Assembly (NCBI GenBank): GCA_916048095.2
Contig: OU696594.1
Location: forward strand, 1,272,501-1,336,500
Source of the DNA: Sacculina carcini
Taxonomy: Eukaryota; Arthropoda; Thecostraca; Sacculinidae
Direction of reading: 5' to 3'
Length of the DNA: 64,000 nucleotides
This document shows, one piece after another, positions 9,334-18,165 of the stretch (positions within the stretch are counted from its first letter, which is position 1; each line of letters opens with the position of its first letter). The position numbers were made by a program, and so were the translations under genes. The notes beneath the pieces were generated by a model. The model had not been told where the DNA came from, searched no databases, and saw nothing but the letters and a program-made list of their open reading frames with translations.

Positions 9334-9950
9334 CTGAGTGGCTGGCCGATTTCGAGCGGCTATGCCGTGTCCAGCAGATCGACCCTTGCGAAATGTGGGA
9401 TGGGAGCGCGCGCCGGCTCTACCGGCGCATGGTCGTGGGCGAGGCCTCAAGGTGGGCCATGGTGAAAGCCACGCTAGTCGCCGAGTTTGGCGTGCCTCGC
9501 CAAGAGGCGTGGAGGCGCTTCTCGACTCGTCAGTTTCGATCTGGCGAGTCAGTGGACGCCTTTGTGGACGACCTAGAGCGTCCAGGTCGTCGTGTAGGGT
9601 TGACACCCGAGAGCTTGGCGTTCCGCGTCAAGTTTTACGAGGGTTTCCCCGACTCGATTTATGAGTGGGCTGTGGCAAGAGAGGGGGCTTATACCTCCGA
9701 TTTCGACAGTGTGCTGTCGGCGGTGTGTGCTAGCATTGCTGCCCGTAGGGCTGCTGCAGCCAGAAACCGCCAATCCGGGGTGGTGGCTGCATCTAGGCAG
9801 CGAGCCAACTACGCACAAGTAGCGAGCAGCTCTACAGTTCCTCGAGCGTCGGACCAGCGAGACGGCTCTGTGTCTCGGCCGACCGGAGCGCGACCGTTAC
9901 ATCGTTGGTGGCCTGCGCGCTGTACACATCGCTGCCGTGTTGAGTGCTAA
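9333..9950 (+). pseudogene. LTR-retrotransposon Gag fragment
   Basis: The frame begins TEWLADFERLCRVQQIDP and continues with RLYRRMVVGEASRWAMVKAT, FGVPRQEAWRRFSTRQF, RSGESVDAFVDDLER and FRVKFYEGFPDSIYEWA. This is the Retrotrans_gag core: helix, aromatic repeat, then a GESVxxFxxDL box. The N-terminus and any zinc knuckle are missing, and there is no pol. A basic Ala/Arg/Gln tail follows and the frame stops at 9948-9950. An LTR-end-like segment begins 13 bp later. Confidence 0.65.
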
Positions 9951-9962
9951 TTGGCTTGATTG

Positions 9963-10030
9963 GACGTGTTATGGTCGGGTGCACGGTGAAGCCGTGCGAA
10001 GGTGAGAGGGCTTTGCCCCGTTTGACTGAT
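9963..10030 (+). repeat. LTR-end fragment shared with the solo LTR at 32668-33001
   Basis: GGACGTGTTATGGTCGGGTGCAC and CGAAGGTGAGAGGGCTTTGC match the reverse strand of 32668-32737. In the solo LTR this segment is the last ~70 bp before the terminal CA. Its position right after a gag fragment suggests a deleted element of the same family. Confidence 0.55.
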
Positions 10031-10045
10031 TACACTAATAATTAA

Positions 10046-10370
10046 TGTTTGATAAGCTTCCTAAAAACGTTTCGAATTCGCTGTACGCTGATGACAATGC
10101 TTTGTGGATTTAAGACAATGGTGTGTATGAGATAATACAGTTTTTGCCGCTGTCGCTGAAAACTGTAACGAATTGGGTGGGAATGAACGACTTCAAATTT
10201 TCTCGAGGCAAATTTTCTGCAGTTTTTTTTCACAATAAACAGTCATGAATAGGGTTCTACACTCAGAATCAGTGGAGAGCCAATCCTATAAACGGTCTCG
10301 TTCATCGGAATCATACTTGACAAATAACTAAACATGCGCGAAGATATACACTACTTGACAACGCGATGCA
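10046..10370 (+). pseudogene. LINE reverse-transcriptase fragment around the YADD box
   Basis: Translation gives NSLYADDNALWI, then (after a stop) VTNWVGMNDFKFSRGK and, in a shifted frame, VSFIGIILDK. These are the catalytic YADD block and the following motif in Jockey/CR1-type RTs (KTxxVxF...FLGIxLD). Upstream palm and downstream thumb are absent. Stops and a frameshift show decay. Confidence 0.6.
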
Positions 10371-10834
10371 TCAGGAGGCCAAACAACGAGTGTCATAGCG
10401 GGTACACGATGTGTTGGTGAAACCTCGGCAATTATTCGGATAATCTACAAAACTGTGTATCGTGATTGTCTGTGTCACTGTGTTTGTGCTTGTTTGTACG
10501 AGTGCCCTGGTCGTCCTGTCCTGTTGTGTACGTGTGCGTGTGTGTAAATACAGTCGGTCCAAACTACTCACGCTATGAACTTGTATAGCTCCGTGACGAG
10601 CCAAACGCCACACATGCCTGGATGTTCCAGGAGATGGCAAGATATCTTGTAACATTCTAGAGAAACAAGATCAAGAAAAATTCATGATAATTGATCCAAA
10701 AGATCCAAACGTAGGGCAAAAAGTAGGCCATGGGTGTAGATGGCTTTAAAAAACATCCTGAGAGAGAGCAAAATTGGCAAGGTATATCTACTTCTAAATG
10801 CGCGAATACCCGTCAGCACTAAGAATGAATGGTC
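10371..10834. other. Unannotated spacer left of the Merlin element
   Basis: I see no coding or repeat structure here beyond a short TGTGTACGTGTGCGTGTGTG run near 10525. Confidence 0.3.
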
Positions 10835-11213
10835 CTTACGTATTATCGGGAGGACCTTTGATTTTTACTTTTTCTTTTTTTCACAGGGTTTGTTGGTTAG
10901 TATGAAGATCTTTGATTTACCGCGCACTGAGGAAGAGGCTGTTGTGTTCCTTCAGGAGAAAAGTATCTTGCCGGCTGAACGAATCTGTCCGAACAATCAC
11001 TGGAAGCAATTTTGGAGTCGTATTTGGCCGAATTCATGTGGCGGAAGCATGTTGCCTGTACTGATGTCTTTGAGTCACTTTTGGAAGCAATTGCGACGTT
11101 CTGGCCTCCGGAATTACATATGTAATGTTATTTTATTGTTTTAACCGTTTCAATAAATAATTTACTTTAATTTTTGAGTCGTTTTTTTAAAGGTCCTCCC
11201 GATAATACGTAAG
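10835..11213 (+). mobile_element. Internally deleted Merlin (ISXO2-like) DNA transposon
   Basis: Perfect 25-bp terminal inverted repeats lie at 10835-10859 and 11189-11213 (core TATTATCGGGAGGACC). Between them, 379 bp overall, are two transposase remnants. A frame near 10901 reads FDLPRTEEEAVVFLQEKSIL, then a CP motif (N-terminal zinc-ribbon start of ISXO2-like transposases). Another frame near 11030 reads AEFMWRKHVACTDVFESLLE, then ATFWPPELHM (C-terminus). The DDE core between them is missing. Merlin makes 8-9-bp target duplications. The flanks share GAATGG but not an exact repeat. Confidence 0.7.
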
Positions 11214-11379
11214 CACCGAATGGATAATTCCAGCTACGAACTGAACGGCACACCGGCAACATTCAAGCTTCAGAGGGGGCTGAACCAGCGCAGAGGTTCA
11301 ATTTATGCTCCTGAACTTTCGAATATCTCACTGGGTGAGCTCACCGAATGGATTACATCCCAAGACAATCAAACAAACG

Positions 11380-11890
11380 CTCCAATGTACTCTTCCTGAC
11401 TTTCAACAAGTTCAAATATCCGGAAGAGCTTTAATTCAACTATGTTAAATACAGTGAGGGCGTGGTATCCCAGTCCTCCACGATGCAACTGTGGAAAATC
11501 GGCCACAAACCCCAAATTGCAACAAAGAGGCAACATGTCCCAACTGCGGCGAAAAACCAGGCGGCAACCACTGCGAGAAAGATGCGCACAGCGTCAACTG
11601 TGATGGGAAACATCCATCAGCGTCCAACTAATGTCCCACATATATCAGGGAAAAGGAAATTGAAAAGATCAAGTACACCAACAAGTCCACATACGACGAA
11701 GCCAAACAAGTCTCAAGTGCATGCATGTGGCAAAACATCCTATGCTGCGCAATATCAAACAATGATCAGTGCACCCACAAATGAAACATTGCAAAAATTG
11801 CAAACAAAAATCGATACCATATCTGACGCAATTACACAGTTGGCGACAGTTGTTGCCAGCCTCGTGAAAACAACAATTGTCCAACCAGCA
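11380..11890 (+). pseudogene. Jockey/I-type ORF1 fragment with zinc knuckles
   Basis: In shifting frames the region encodes PSPPRCNCGKSAT, then ATCPNCGEKPGGNHCEKDAH, SVNCDGKHPSASN, CPTYIREKEIEKIKYTNKST and YDEAKQVSSA. This is the knuckle array followed by CPxYxxEKEIxxIK, the C-terminus of Jockey/I-group nucleic-acid-binding ORF1. At least two frameshifts and an in-frame stop break it. It may belong to the same LINE whose RT starts at 12520, with the endonuclease lost between them. Confidence 0.65.
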
Positions 11891-12490
11891 TAGACCACCG
11901 CAAACTCCAACTCGAATCCGCAGACCATCACAAACGGCGTCAAGAACGTCCTGGAATCGATCCCTCGCTAAGACCGTAAATATGTCAACATCACAGAACA
12001 ATACTGCTCATACAGCACAATAACGCACATTAACAACACACAAACTGCGCCCATTGATAACGACTATGCATCCACCTCCAACAAAAAGCTGCAAAACCAC
12101 TGAAAACCACGAGATACAACAAAAACAGACAACTGACTAACATATACTTGATACCAATATGGAAAATCAAAAAGACGCCGTATATGAAATACTAAAAATG
12201 ATGAAATACGGCGACTCCACATCGTTATGAGCCACTCGATACTGAAAAAGCAATACTTGAAATGAGATAGACATTCAAGACAGAACGCACAAGCGTGAAA
12301 GGACAACATGTTCGGTCAGTGAAATGGGCCAATGAGATGTCACGCCAGCGATACAGGGCATGCGTGAACCAATCATATATTAATTTGTGTACTCGTTGAT
12401 ATAGCGCCCATAAACATAAGCGCGAAAAATCGAAAATAAGTCACATAATAAGCAATGCGAAAATACACCATATAGGATAGCGAGACGAAA
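11886..12490. repeat. Dispersed repeat, copy 1 (second copy 19785-20345)
   Basis: CAAACTCCAACTCGAATCCG, then CAACATCACAGAACAATACTGC and, further on, GCCAATGAGATGTCACGCCAGCGA all recur in order at 19808-20290. The minus strand has GGGATCGATTCC, near a Pol III B box (GGTTCGANTCC), but no convincing A box. The right end (GATATAGCGCCCATAAACAT) resembles the reversed 3-prime end of the local L2-like LINEs. Confidence 0.65.
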
Positions 12491-12519
12491 GACAGGAACA
12501 CGAATGTTCAAAAAATACA

Positions 12520-13035
12520 ATTTACAACAACAACACCAACACACAACTATATAAAAACACTAGATCACAGATCAAACACCACAAAACTATACAACACACT
12601 GAAAAGCATCACACTTTCAAACAGCAATATAACACGCACACACGCAGCCATCACGACCGACACATCATCTGTACCATCAAATAAACAACAAGCAAACACA
12701 CTCATTAATCACTACTCACACATCAGCCACATCACTCCTACACAAAAAGACAGGACAATCATCAGACGTAAACACACATTCAGCACAGATCCACTATACA
12801 CACCATTCACACATGCGCAGACACGACACATCATACACAACATCAAACAATCATCAGCCTGTGGTCCAGATGGAATAAGTAACATCCATCTGAAACATCT
12901 TGGACCACAAGGCATACAGACACTCACCAACATATCCAACTACAGCTACTCACACAACACAATACCTCACATCTGGAAAACGGGCATCATCATCACACTA
13001 CACAAACAAGGCACAGACCCCACGCTTCCTTCTTC
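12520..13035 (+). pseudogene. Jockey-like LINE, N-terminal side of RT (left half)
   Basis: One open frame runs from about 12530 to the LTR. It carries YIKTLDHRSNTTKLYNTLK, a spacer, then IIHNIKQSSACGPDGISNIH and IPHIWKTGIIITLHKQG, the fingers/early palm of a Jockey-group RT. It is cut inside the codons before the RPI motif by the Ty3/gypsy element. The other half begins at 18166 in the same frame. No endonuclease is seen upstream. The coding strand is very rich in A and C. Confidence 0.8.
13032..13035. repeat. Left target-site duplication CTTC
   Basis: CTTC directly precedes the 5-prime LTR (TGTAGCG) and recurs directly after the 3-prime LTR at 18162-18165. Four bp fits Ty3/gypsy integrases. 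Confidence 0.85.
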
Positions 13036-13481
13036 TGTAGCGTGTACTTACTCTTAAACTTCTGATGTGTTTTGCATGTGTTTATTTGGTTAGGGAAGCG
13101 TTATTTTTGTCTACGCTTGACTCATTCTTTTTGGTTGTCAACACCATGTTTGTTTTTGTATAAGCGTATAAATCCCGCAAACATTAATTAAATTGTTTTA
13201 AATTCGAATTTTGATTTCTTTTTGTATGTCATGGCGTATATCCGTATGTTTCGGTGTTGTACAATCGTGACGCAAATGAAGCAGACAGTCTCGTGTCACG
13301 CATCTTCTGGTTTTATATATACTTTGGTTCATGCTGACCGTTGGGCTGTATTTGGATATTTTTGTCGTATCTTGGAGTTGAATTATATATATATATATTT
13401 GAGTTTTCCAACGAGCTTGTTTCTTTTCCCGGTATTTCTGGGTTGTTCAAAGTATTTACCGTCTACCCAACAAACACAACA
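13036..13481 (+). repeat. 5-prime LTR of the CsRn1-like element
   Basis: 446 bp, TG...CA, starting TGTAGCGTGTACTTACTC and ending ACCCAACAAACACAACA. By eye it differs from the 3-prime LTR only by one TA unit in an AT run near 13385, so the insertion is young. It should hold promoter and polyadenylation signals. AT-rich cores lie near 13310 (TTTTATATATAC) and 13385. Confidence 0.95.
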
Positions 13482-13484
13482 AAT

Positions 13485-13503
13485 TGGTGACCCCGACGTG
13501 ATC
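13485..13503 (+). other. Primer-binding site matching tRNA-Trp
   Basis: TGGTGACCCCGACGTGATC, 3 nt after the LTR, is complementary to the 3-prime end of animal tRNA-Trp including CCA, as I recall that tRNA. Priming by tRNA-Trp is described for the CsRn1 clade. Confidence 0.8.
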
Positions 13504-13508
13504 TAATC

Positions 13509-14399
13509 ATGGGTAATGACGGTGATGATTCTGTGCAAATCTCAAATTCAGCACCAAATGCTTCATGTCCGGACGTTCGTCCAACTGCGTCATTTAAGTT
13601 GCCGCCTTTCGCGCCTGAAGAGCCTGAGTTGTGGCTGGCTCAGGTGAATTGCGCTTTTGCAGTAGCCGGCATTACTTCGGATGTGACGAAATTCCAATTT
13701 TTAGTGGCTGGATTGCCAATTCCAGTTGCTAGCCAATTGAGAGACCTTATTATGGGTCCTCCCAACTTTGAGGCCTTATGTGTTGGTCTTCGCAGCAGAC
13801 TGGCTCATTCCAGAGAGGAGCGGTTGAGTGCTTTACTCAGGAACCAGCACCTCGGTGATCAGCTGCCTGCCCAGCTACTTCGGAGGATGAAACATGAGCT
13901 GACTGCTGCTGGTGACACTCATACAGACACTGGGTTGCTTCGAACATTGTTTTTTCAGCGTCTTCCATCACATGTTCGGGCCGCCATTTCTTTGTTACCA
14001 GAGACAACCACATTGGAGGAGATAGCTCAGGCTGCTGATCGTTTTATGGAGGCTACTAAAGGAGATCTTCCACTCGCTTCTGCTCTTCCAGCTCCTGTTT
14101 GCGCTGTGACTCGGTCTCCACAAGCGGACCCAATGCAGGAGCTAACTGCTGCCGTTACGAAGCTGACAACTGCTGTAACGAAGATGTCAGAACAACAAAC
14201 TATGTATTTCAACTCTGGTTATCGTCGCGGAAGAAGTCGTGCTCGCTCCCAGTCTCGTTCTCCGGCCGTTCCTGATGACACGGAACGCTCAGCTAGCGGT
14301 CAAGAAAATCGCCTGTGCTGGTACCATCGCCGCTGGGGCAACAATGCCTCGAGATGTGTCCCTCCATGTGACTTCGAGCATTTAAACTCCCAGAGCTGA
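13509..14399 (+). CDS. gag: Gag polyprotein of a CsRn1-clade Ty3/gypsy element
   Basis: 296 aa from ATG 13509 to TGA 14397-14399. Gag assembles the virus-like particle and binds element RNA. Residues 30-190 match the arthropod-type gag core: LPPFAPEEPELWLAQVNCAF, AGITSDVTKFQFLVAGLP, RLAHSREERLSALLRNQHLG, then LFFQRLPSHVRAAI. An Arg/Ser-rich stretch at 235-262 follows. The C-terminus has C270-x2-H273-x9-C283-x3-C287 (CWYHRR...CVPPC), the unusual CHCC knuckle characteristic of CsRn1-like Gag instead of CCHC. No stop or frameshift is present. Pol overlaps the last codons in the -1 frame. Confidence 0.93.
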   Translation: MGNDGDDSVQISNSAPNASCPDVRPTASFKLPPFAPEEPELWLAQVNCAFAVAGITSDVTKFQFLVAGLPIPVASQLRDLIMGPPNFEALCVGLRSRLAHSREERLSALLRNQHLGDQLPAQLLRRMKHELTAAGDTHTDTGLLRTLFFQRLPSHVRAAISLLPETTTLEEIAQAADRFMEATKGDLPLASALPAPVCAVTRSPQADPMQELTAAVTKLTTAVTKMSEQQTMYFNSGYRRGRSRARSQSRSPAVPDDTERSASGQENRLCWYHRRWGNNASRCVPPCDFEHLNSQS

Positions 14400-17300
14400 G
14401 TCACTTGGCACCTGTCTCAGCTGCTTCTTCAACGCCACTGTTTCATGTCTTAGACAAGTTATCCGGGCATCGATTACTGGTAGACACTGGTGCTCAAGTA
14501 AGTGTGTGGCCAAATTCTAATCTGCCTGACAATTCTCAGATCTGTTCGTCTGCCAGTCGATCTCCCAGTCTGCAAACAGCTGATGGTCGCTGTATCTCTA
14601 CTACCGGCTCAGCTCTAATTCCTTTAGACATTGGAGACTCCACTAGGCCTTATCAGTGGCGGTTTATTCTAGCTGACGTTCCAGCACCTATCCTCGGTGC
14701 GGATTTCCTGCAACACCATGGTCTCACTGTGGATCTCAATAACCGCCGGCTTAGTAATAGCATTCAGATCCTGAGCTCCCCGTTGGACAGCTCCTCAAAC
14801 TTATTAGCAGCGGTTGGTTTGGCTCCACGTAATGCCGATGTTGAAGCTATTATTGTTAAATACCCATCAGTGACGCGACCGCCGAATTTTCAAATGCCTG
14901 TAAAGCACAATGTGGTCCACCACATATCGACCACTGGCCCACCAGTACATGCCAAGGCTCGACGGCTGGCGCCAGATCGTCTCGCAGCTGCCAAAGCTGA
15001 ATTTCAGCGACTAGAACAGATGGGCATTTGTCGTAGATCGAAGAGTCCGTGGTCGAGTCCACTGCATATGGTTCCTAAGAAAGATGGGTCATGGAGGGTC
15101 TGCGGAGATTATCGGGCACTCAATGTTATCACTATTCCCGATAAGTATCCCATTCCGTTGGTGCATGACTCCTTCAATCATGTTCACAATTGCAAATATT
15201 TTTCCCGTCTCGACATTATTCGTGCCTATAATCATATTCCTATTAATGCCGATGACATCCCTAAATCAGCCATCATCACACCATTTGGGCTTTTTGAGTT
15301 CACACGCCTTGGTTTTGGTTTTCGCAACGCTGCGCAGACCTACCAGCGTTTAATGGACACAATTTTCACTGACATGCCATTCTGTTCTGTTTATATCGAT
15401 GATGTGCTAATTGCCAGTGAGTCGTACGCGGAACGCATGCATCACATCGAAGCTGTGTTTCAAAAGCTGTATCAACATGGGTTAGTGGTGAATCCCGACA
15501 AATGCGTTTTTGCTGTCGACAGACTTTCCTTTTTAGGTCACATGATCTCAGCAAGCGGTATTTCAACACTGCAATCGAAGGTAGAAGCTGTAAACTCGTA
15601 CCCTTTGCCTCGAACGGAAGCGGAACTCCGGCGGTTTGTTGGCATGATATCGTACTATCATCGGCTGATACCGCATGCTGCTGCCATACTTGCTCCGCTC
15701 CATGCATTGATAACCGCGCGCAGCCGCAAGTCTAGTCGGCCAGTCACATGGACAGCGGAAACTACGGCAGCGTTCCAACGCGCCAAAACCAGCTTGGCGG
15801 CGGCCACTCAGCTGTCGTTTCCTGCCGCAGACGCGCCACTCTCGCTCCAAGTCGATGCATCGGCCACATGTATCGGAGCAGTTCTCCAACAGTATGTGGA
15901 AGGTGCCTGGCAGCCATTGGCGTATTTCTCCCGTCAGCTATCGCCAACTGAGCGGCGGTACAGCGCTTTTGGTCGGGAGCTTCTGGCGGTGTATTCTGCG
16001 ATTAGACATTTTCGGTACGCAGTGGAAGGCCGGAATTTCATTGTATATACCGACCATAAGCCGCTGATTGGTGCACTGAACTCTTCATCAGACCGTCACT
16101 CTCCGCGAGAAGTTCGTCAATTGGACTATGTTGTTCAATTTACCACTGACATCCGTCATGTTCCTGGGTCGTCAAACACTGTTGCCGACGCGCTTTCACG
16201 GACTGTTTCTATGCTGTCTATTCCGACTCCCAGGCTTGACGATTTTTCAGCCTTGGCAGACGCCCAACATGAGGATGATGATCTGGGCAAGTTCATCGCC
16301 TCCAGTGAACACTCGCTGCAGCTTCGCCATGTTCCGTTGTCCTGTGGTCGAAAATTGTGCTGCGACTATTCGACAGGACAGTGTCGTCCGCTCCTACCGT
16401 CGGCTTTTCGACGTAACTATTTCAACCTGGTGCACAACTTATCGCACCCTGGAGTACATGCCACCCAACGTCTGGTCGCCGATCGTTTCGTGTGGCCAAA
16501 TATGCGCCAAGACATCCGTCAGTGGGCTCAAGCTTGTGTAGGATGTCAGAAGGCCAAGGTCCAGCGGCATACGCGTACTCCGCCTGGTCGTTTTTCTCTT
16601 CCAAATTGCCGTTTCGAAGTGCTGCACATCGATTTGGTCGGACCATTACCGCCATCGAACGGGAACGAGTATATTTTGACGATTGTCGACAGATACACCA
16701 GATGGTGTGAGGCCGTACCACTTGCCACCTCACATACAGAGAGTATTGCCAGCGCGCTCCTGCAGCATTGGGTTGCTCGTTTTGGAGTGCCGGAGACAAT
16801 CATTTCTGATCGGGGTTCCCAATTCGAAAGTCGTCTTTGGAAAGCTCTCATGTGTCTTCTTGGCATCTCCAAGCGTCGAACGACCGCCTACCATCCAGAA
16901 AGCAACGGGATGGTCGAAAGACTTCACCGTCAGCTCAAGGCCTGTCTTCGCGCAGTTGGCTCTTCCCATCGCTGGTCGGAACAGCTCCCATTGATCATGC
17001 TAGGCATCCGAGTAGCAGTTAAGACTGATCTGGGCTGTTCCAGTGCGGAACTCGTGTACGGCACGCCGTTGCGTATCCCCGGCGAATTCATCGACTCAAG
17101 TTCTCGACCTCTGCCGTTGCCAGTTACCTTTTGCGATCGGTTGAAACAACACATGCGTAAAATCACGCCAGTGCCTCCGCGGACATCTCGGCGAGCAATT
17201 CATGTGCCAGCGGCCCTGAAAAATTGCTCACATGTCTTCCTGCGAGTAGACGCTTCTCACTCGTCATTGCAGCCAGCGTACACAGGACCGCATCGCGTTT

Positions 17301-17701
17301 TGCAGCGCACTGACAAGACAGTCACCATTGTAGATGTTCGACGCGGCAAACAGGTCGTCAGCCTCGACAGGTGTAAGGCAGCATTTGACGACAACGCAAT
17401 CCTTCCATCTGCCATACCAGATTCTACTGCAGTGCGTCGTCATCGCCGTGTTTCTTTCACCACTGACGCGCCGACAATTTTGTCAGACACTCGCCACTCG
17501 GAGAGTTTCACAATTAACACGCCACTCACTGCAGTTCCGGACGCCGAGTCTCCGTCACCTTTCTCTATGGCCAACTCTGCACATGGTTACCAACCCCGTC
17601 CGTCGTCATCGACATCTCGTCGTAGTCAGCAACGACCGTCTGCGATTCCGGTCCGTACACGAAGTGGACGTGAAGTTCAGCTACCCTCTCGTTTTCGCTG
17701 A
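14372..17701 (+). CDS. pol: Pol polyprotein (PR-RT-RH-IN) of the CsRn1-like element
   Basis: The open frame runs from 14372 to TGA at 17699-17701, with no internal stop. Counting from codon 14405: aspartic protease DTGA at 27-30; RT with SPWSSPLHMVPKKDGSWR, FTRLGFGFRNAAQTYQRLMD and YIDD at 330-333; RNase H with VDASATCIGAVL, FGRELLAVY and YTDHKPLIGAL; an HHCC finger (SHPGVHATQRL...CVGCQKAK); integrase D743, D802 and E838 (the D,D-35-E spacing, within HIDLVGP, SDRGSQF and NGMVERLHR). The C-terminal GPHRVLQRTDKTVTI region follows. All catalytic residues seem present, so it is probably functional, made as Gag-Pol by -1 frameshifting. No env follows. Confidence 0.95.
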   Translation, partial: LRAFKLPELSHLAPVSAASSTPLFHVLDKLSGHRLLVDTGAQVSVWPNSNLPDNSQICSSASRSPSLQTADGRCISTTGSALIPLDIGDSTRPYQWRFILADVPAPILGADFLQHHGLTVDLNNRRLSNSIQILSSPLDSSSNLLAAVGLAPRNADVEAIIVKYPSVTRPPNFQMPVKHNVVHHISTTGPPVHAKARRLAPDRLAAAKAEFQRLEQMGICRRSKSPWSSPLHMVPKKDGSWRVCGDYRALNVITIPDKYPIPLVHDSFNHVHNCKYFSRLDIIRAYNHIPINADDIPKSAIITPFGLFEFTRLGFGFRNAAQTYQRLMDTIFTDMPFCSVYIDDVLIASESYAERMHHIEAVFQKLYQHGLVVNPDKCVFAVDRLSFLGHMISASGISTLQSKVEAVNSYPLPRTEAELRRFVGMISYYHRLIPHAAAILAPLHALITARSRKSSRPVTWTAETTAAFQRAKTSLAAATQLSFPAADAPLSLQVDASATCIGAVLQQYVEGAWQPLAYFSRQLSPTERRYSAFGRELLAVYSAIRHFRYAVEGRNFIVYTDHKPLIGALNSSSDRHSPREVRQLDYVVQFTTDIRHVPGSSNTVADALSRTVSMLSIPTPRLDDFSALADAQHEDDDLGKFIASSEHSLQLRHVPLSCGRKLCCDYSTGQCRPLLPSAFRRNYFNLVHNLSHPGVHATQRLVADRFVWPNMRQDIRQWAQACVGCQKAKVQRHTRTPPGRFSLPNCRFEVLHIDLVGPLPPSNGNEYILTIVDRYTRWCEAVPLATSHTESIASALLQHWVARFGVPETIISDRGSQFESRLWKALMCLLGISKRRTTAYHPESNGMVERLHRQLKACLRAVGSSHRWSEQLPLIMLGIRVAVKTDLGCSSAELVYGTPLRIPGEFIDSSSRPLPLPVTFCDRLKQHMRKITPVPPRTSRRAIHVPAALKNCSHVFLRVDASHSSLQPAYTGPHRVLQRTDKTVTIVDVRRGKQVVSLDRCKAAFDDNAILPSAIPDSTAVRRHRRVSFTTDAPTILSDTRHSESFTINTPLTAVPDAESPSPFSMANSAHGYQPRPSSSTSRRSQQRPSAIPVRTRSGREVQLPSRFR
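14381..14422 (+). promoter_or_regulatory. Predicted -1 ribosomal frameshift signal at gag/pol overlap
   Basis: The heptamer T TTA AAC (14381-14387) sits in the gag frame exactly as X XXY YYZ requires. After a 6-nt spacer, AGCTGAG (14394-14400) can pair with CTCAGCT (14416-14422) in a 7-bp perfect stem with a 15-nt loop. The gag and pol frames overlap only at 14372-14399, and the signal lies inside. Pol has no ATG near its start. A third pseudoknot strand was not found by eye. Confidence 0.75.
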
Positions 17702-17713
17702 GGGGGGAGGTGG
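17701..17713 (+). other. Polypurine tract
   Basis: AGGGGGGAGGTGG lies directly before the 3-prime LTR, where plus-strand cDNA priming is expected. It starts at the last base of the pol stop codon. Confidence 0.85.
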
Positions 17714-18161
17714 TGTAGCGTGTACTTACTCTTAAACTTCTGATGTGTTTTGCATGTGTTTATTTGGTTAGGGAAGCGTTATTTTTGTCTACGCTTGACT
17801 CATTCTTTTTGGTTGTCAACACCATGTTTGTTTTTGTATAAGCGTATAAATCCCGCAAACATTAATTAAATTGTTTTAAATTCGAATTTTGATTTCTTTT
17901 TGTATGTCATGGCGTATATCCGTATGTTTCGGTGTTGTACAATCGTGACGCAAATGAAGCAGACAGTCTCGTGTCACGCATCTTCTGGTTTTATATATAC
18001 TTTGGTTCATGCTGACCGTTGGGCTGTATTTGGATATTTTTGTCGTATCTTGGAGTTGAATTATATATATATATATATTTGAGTTTTCCAACGAGCTTGT
18101 TTCTTTTCCCGGTATTTCTGGGTTGTTCAAAGTATTTACCGTCTACCCAACAAACACAACA
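17714..18161 (+). repeat. 3-prime LTR of the CsRn1-like element
   Basis: 448 bp, matching 13036-13481 apart from two extra bases in the AT microsatellite near 18065. It is followed by the CTTC target duplication. Confidence 0.95.
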
Positions 18162-18165
18162 CTTC
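18162..18165. repeat. Right target-site duplication CTTC
   Basis: Matches 13032-13035. Confidence 0.85.

Larger units (their letters stand above)
13036..18161 (+). mobile_element. Complete CsRn1-clade Ty3/gypsy LTR retrotransposon
   Basis: Total length is 5126 bp: LTR, tRNA-Trp primer site, gag, frameshift signal, pol, polypurine tract, LTR. Near-identical LTRs and open frames indicate recent insertion. It interrupts a LINE RT. Removing it with one copy of CTTC restores that reading frame without change. The CHCC knuckle, the LGFGFRNAAQT RT variant and the tRNA-Trp site agree on the CsRn1/Kabuki group. Confidence 0.93.

Noticed and set aside
11886..12001. tRNA-derived SINE in the dispersed repeat
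   Set aside because: Only a B-box-like GGGATCGATTCC was found, with no A box at the right distance and no tRNA fold.
15366..16969. Several antisense open frames across pol
   Set aside because: They are shadows of a long, clearly conserved pol frame.
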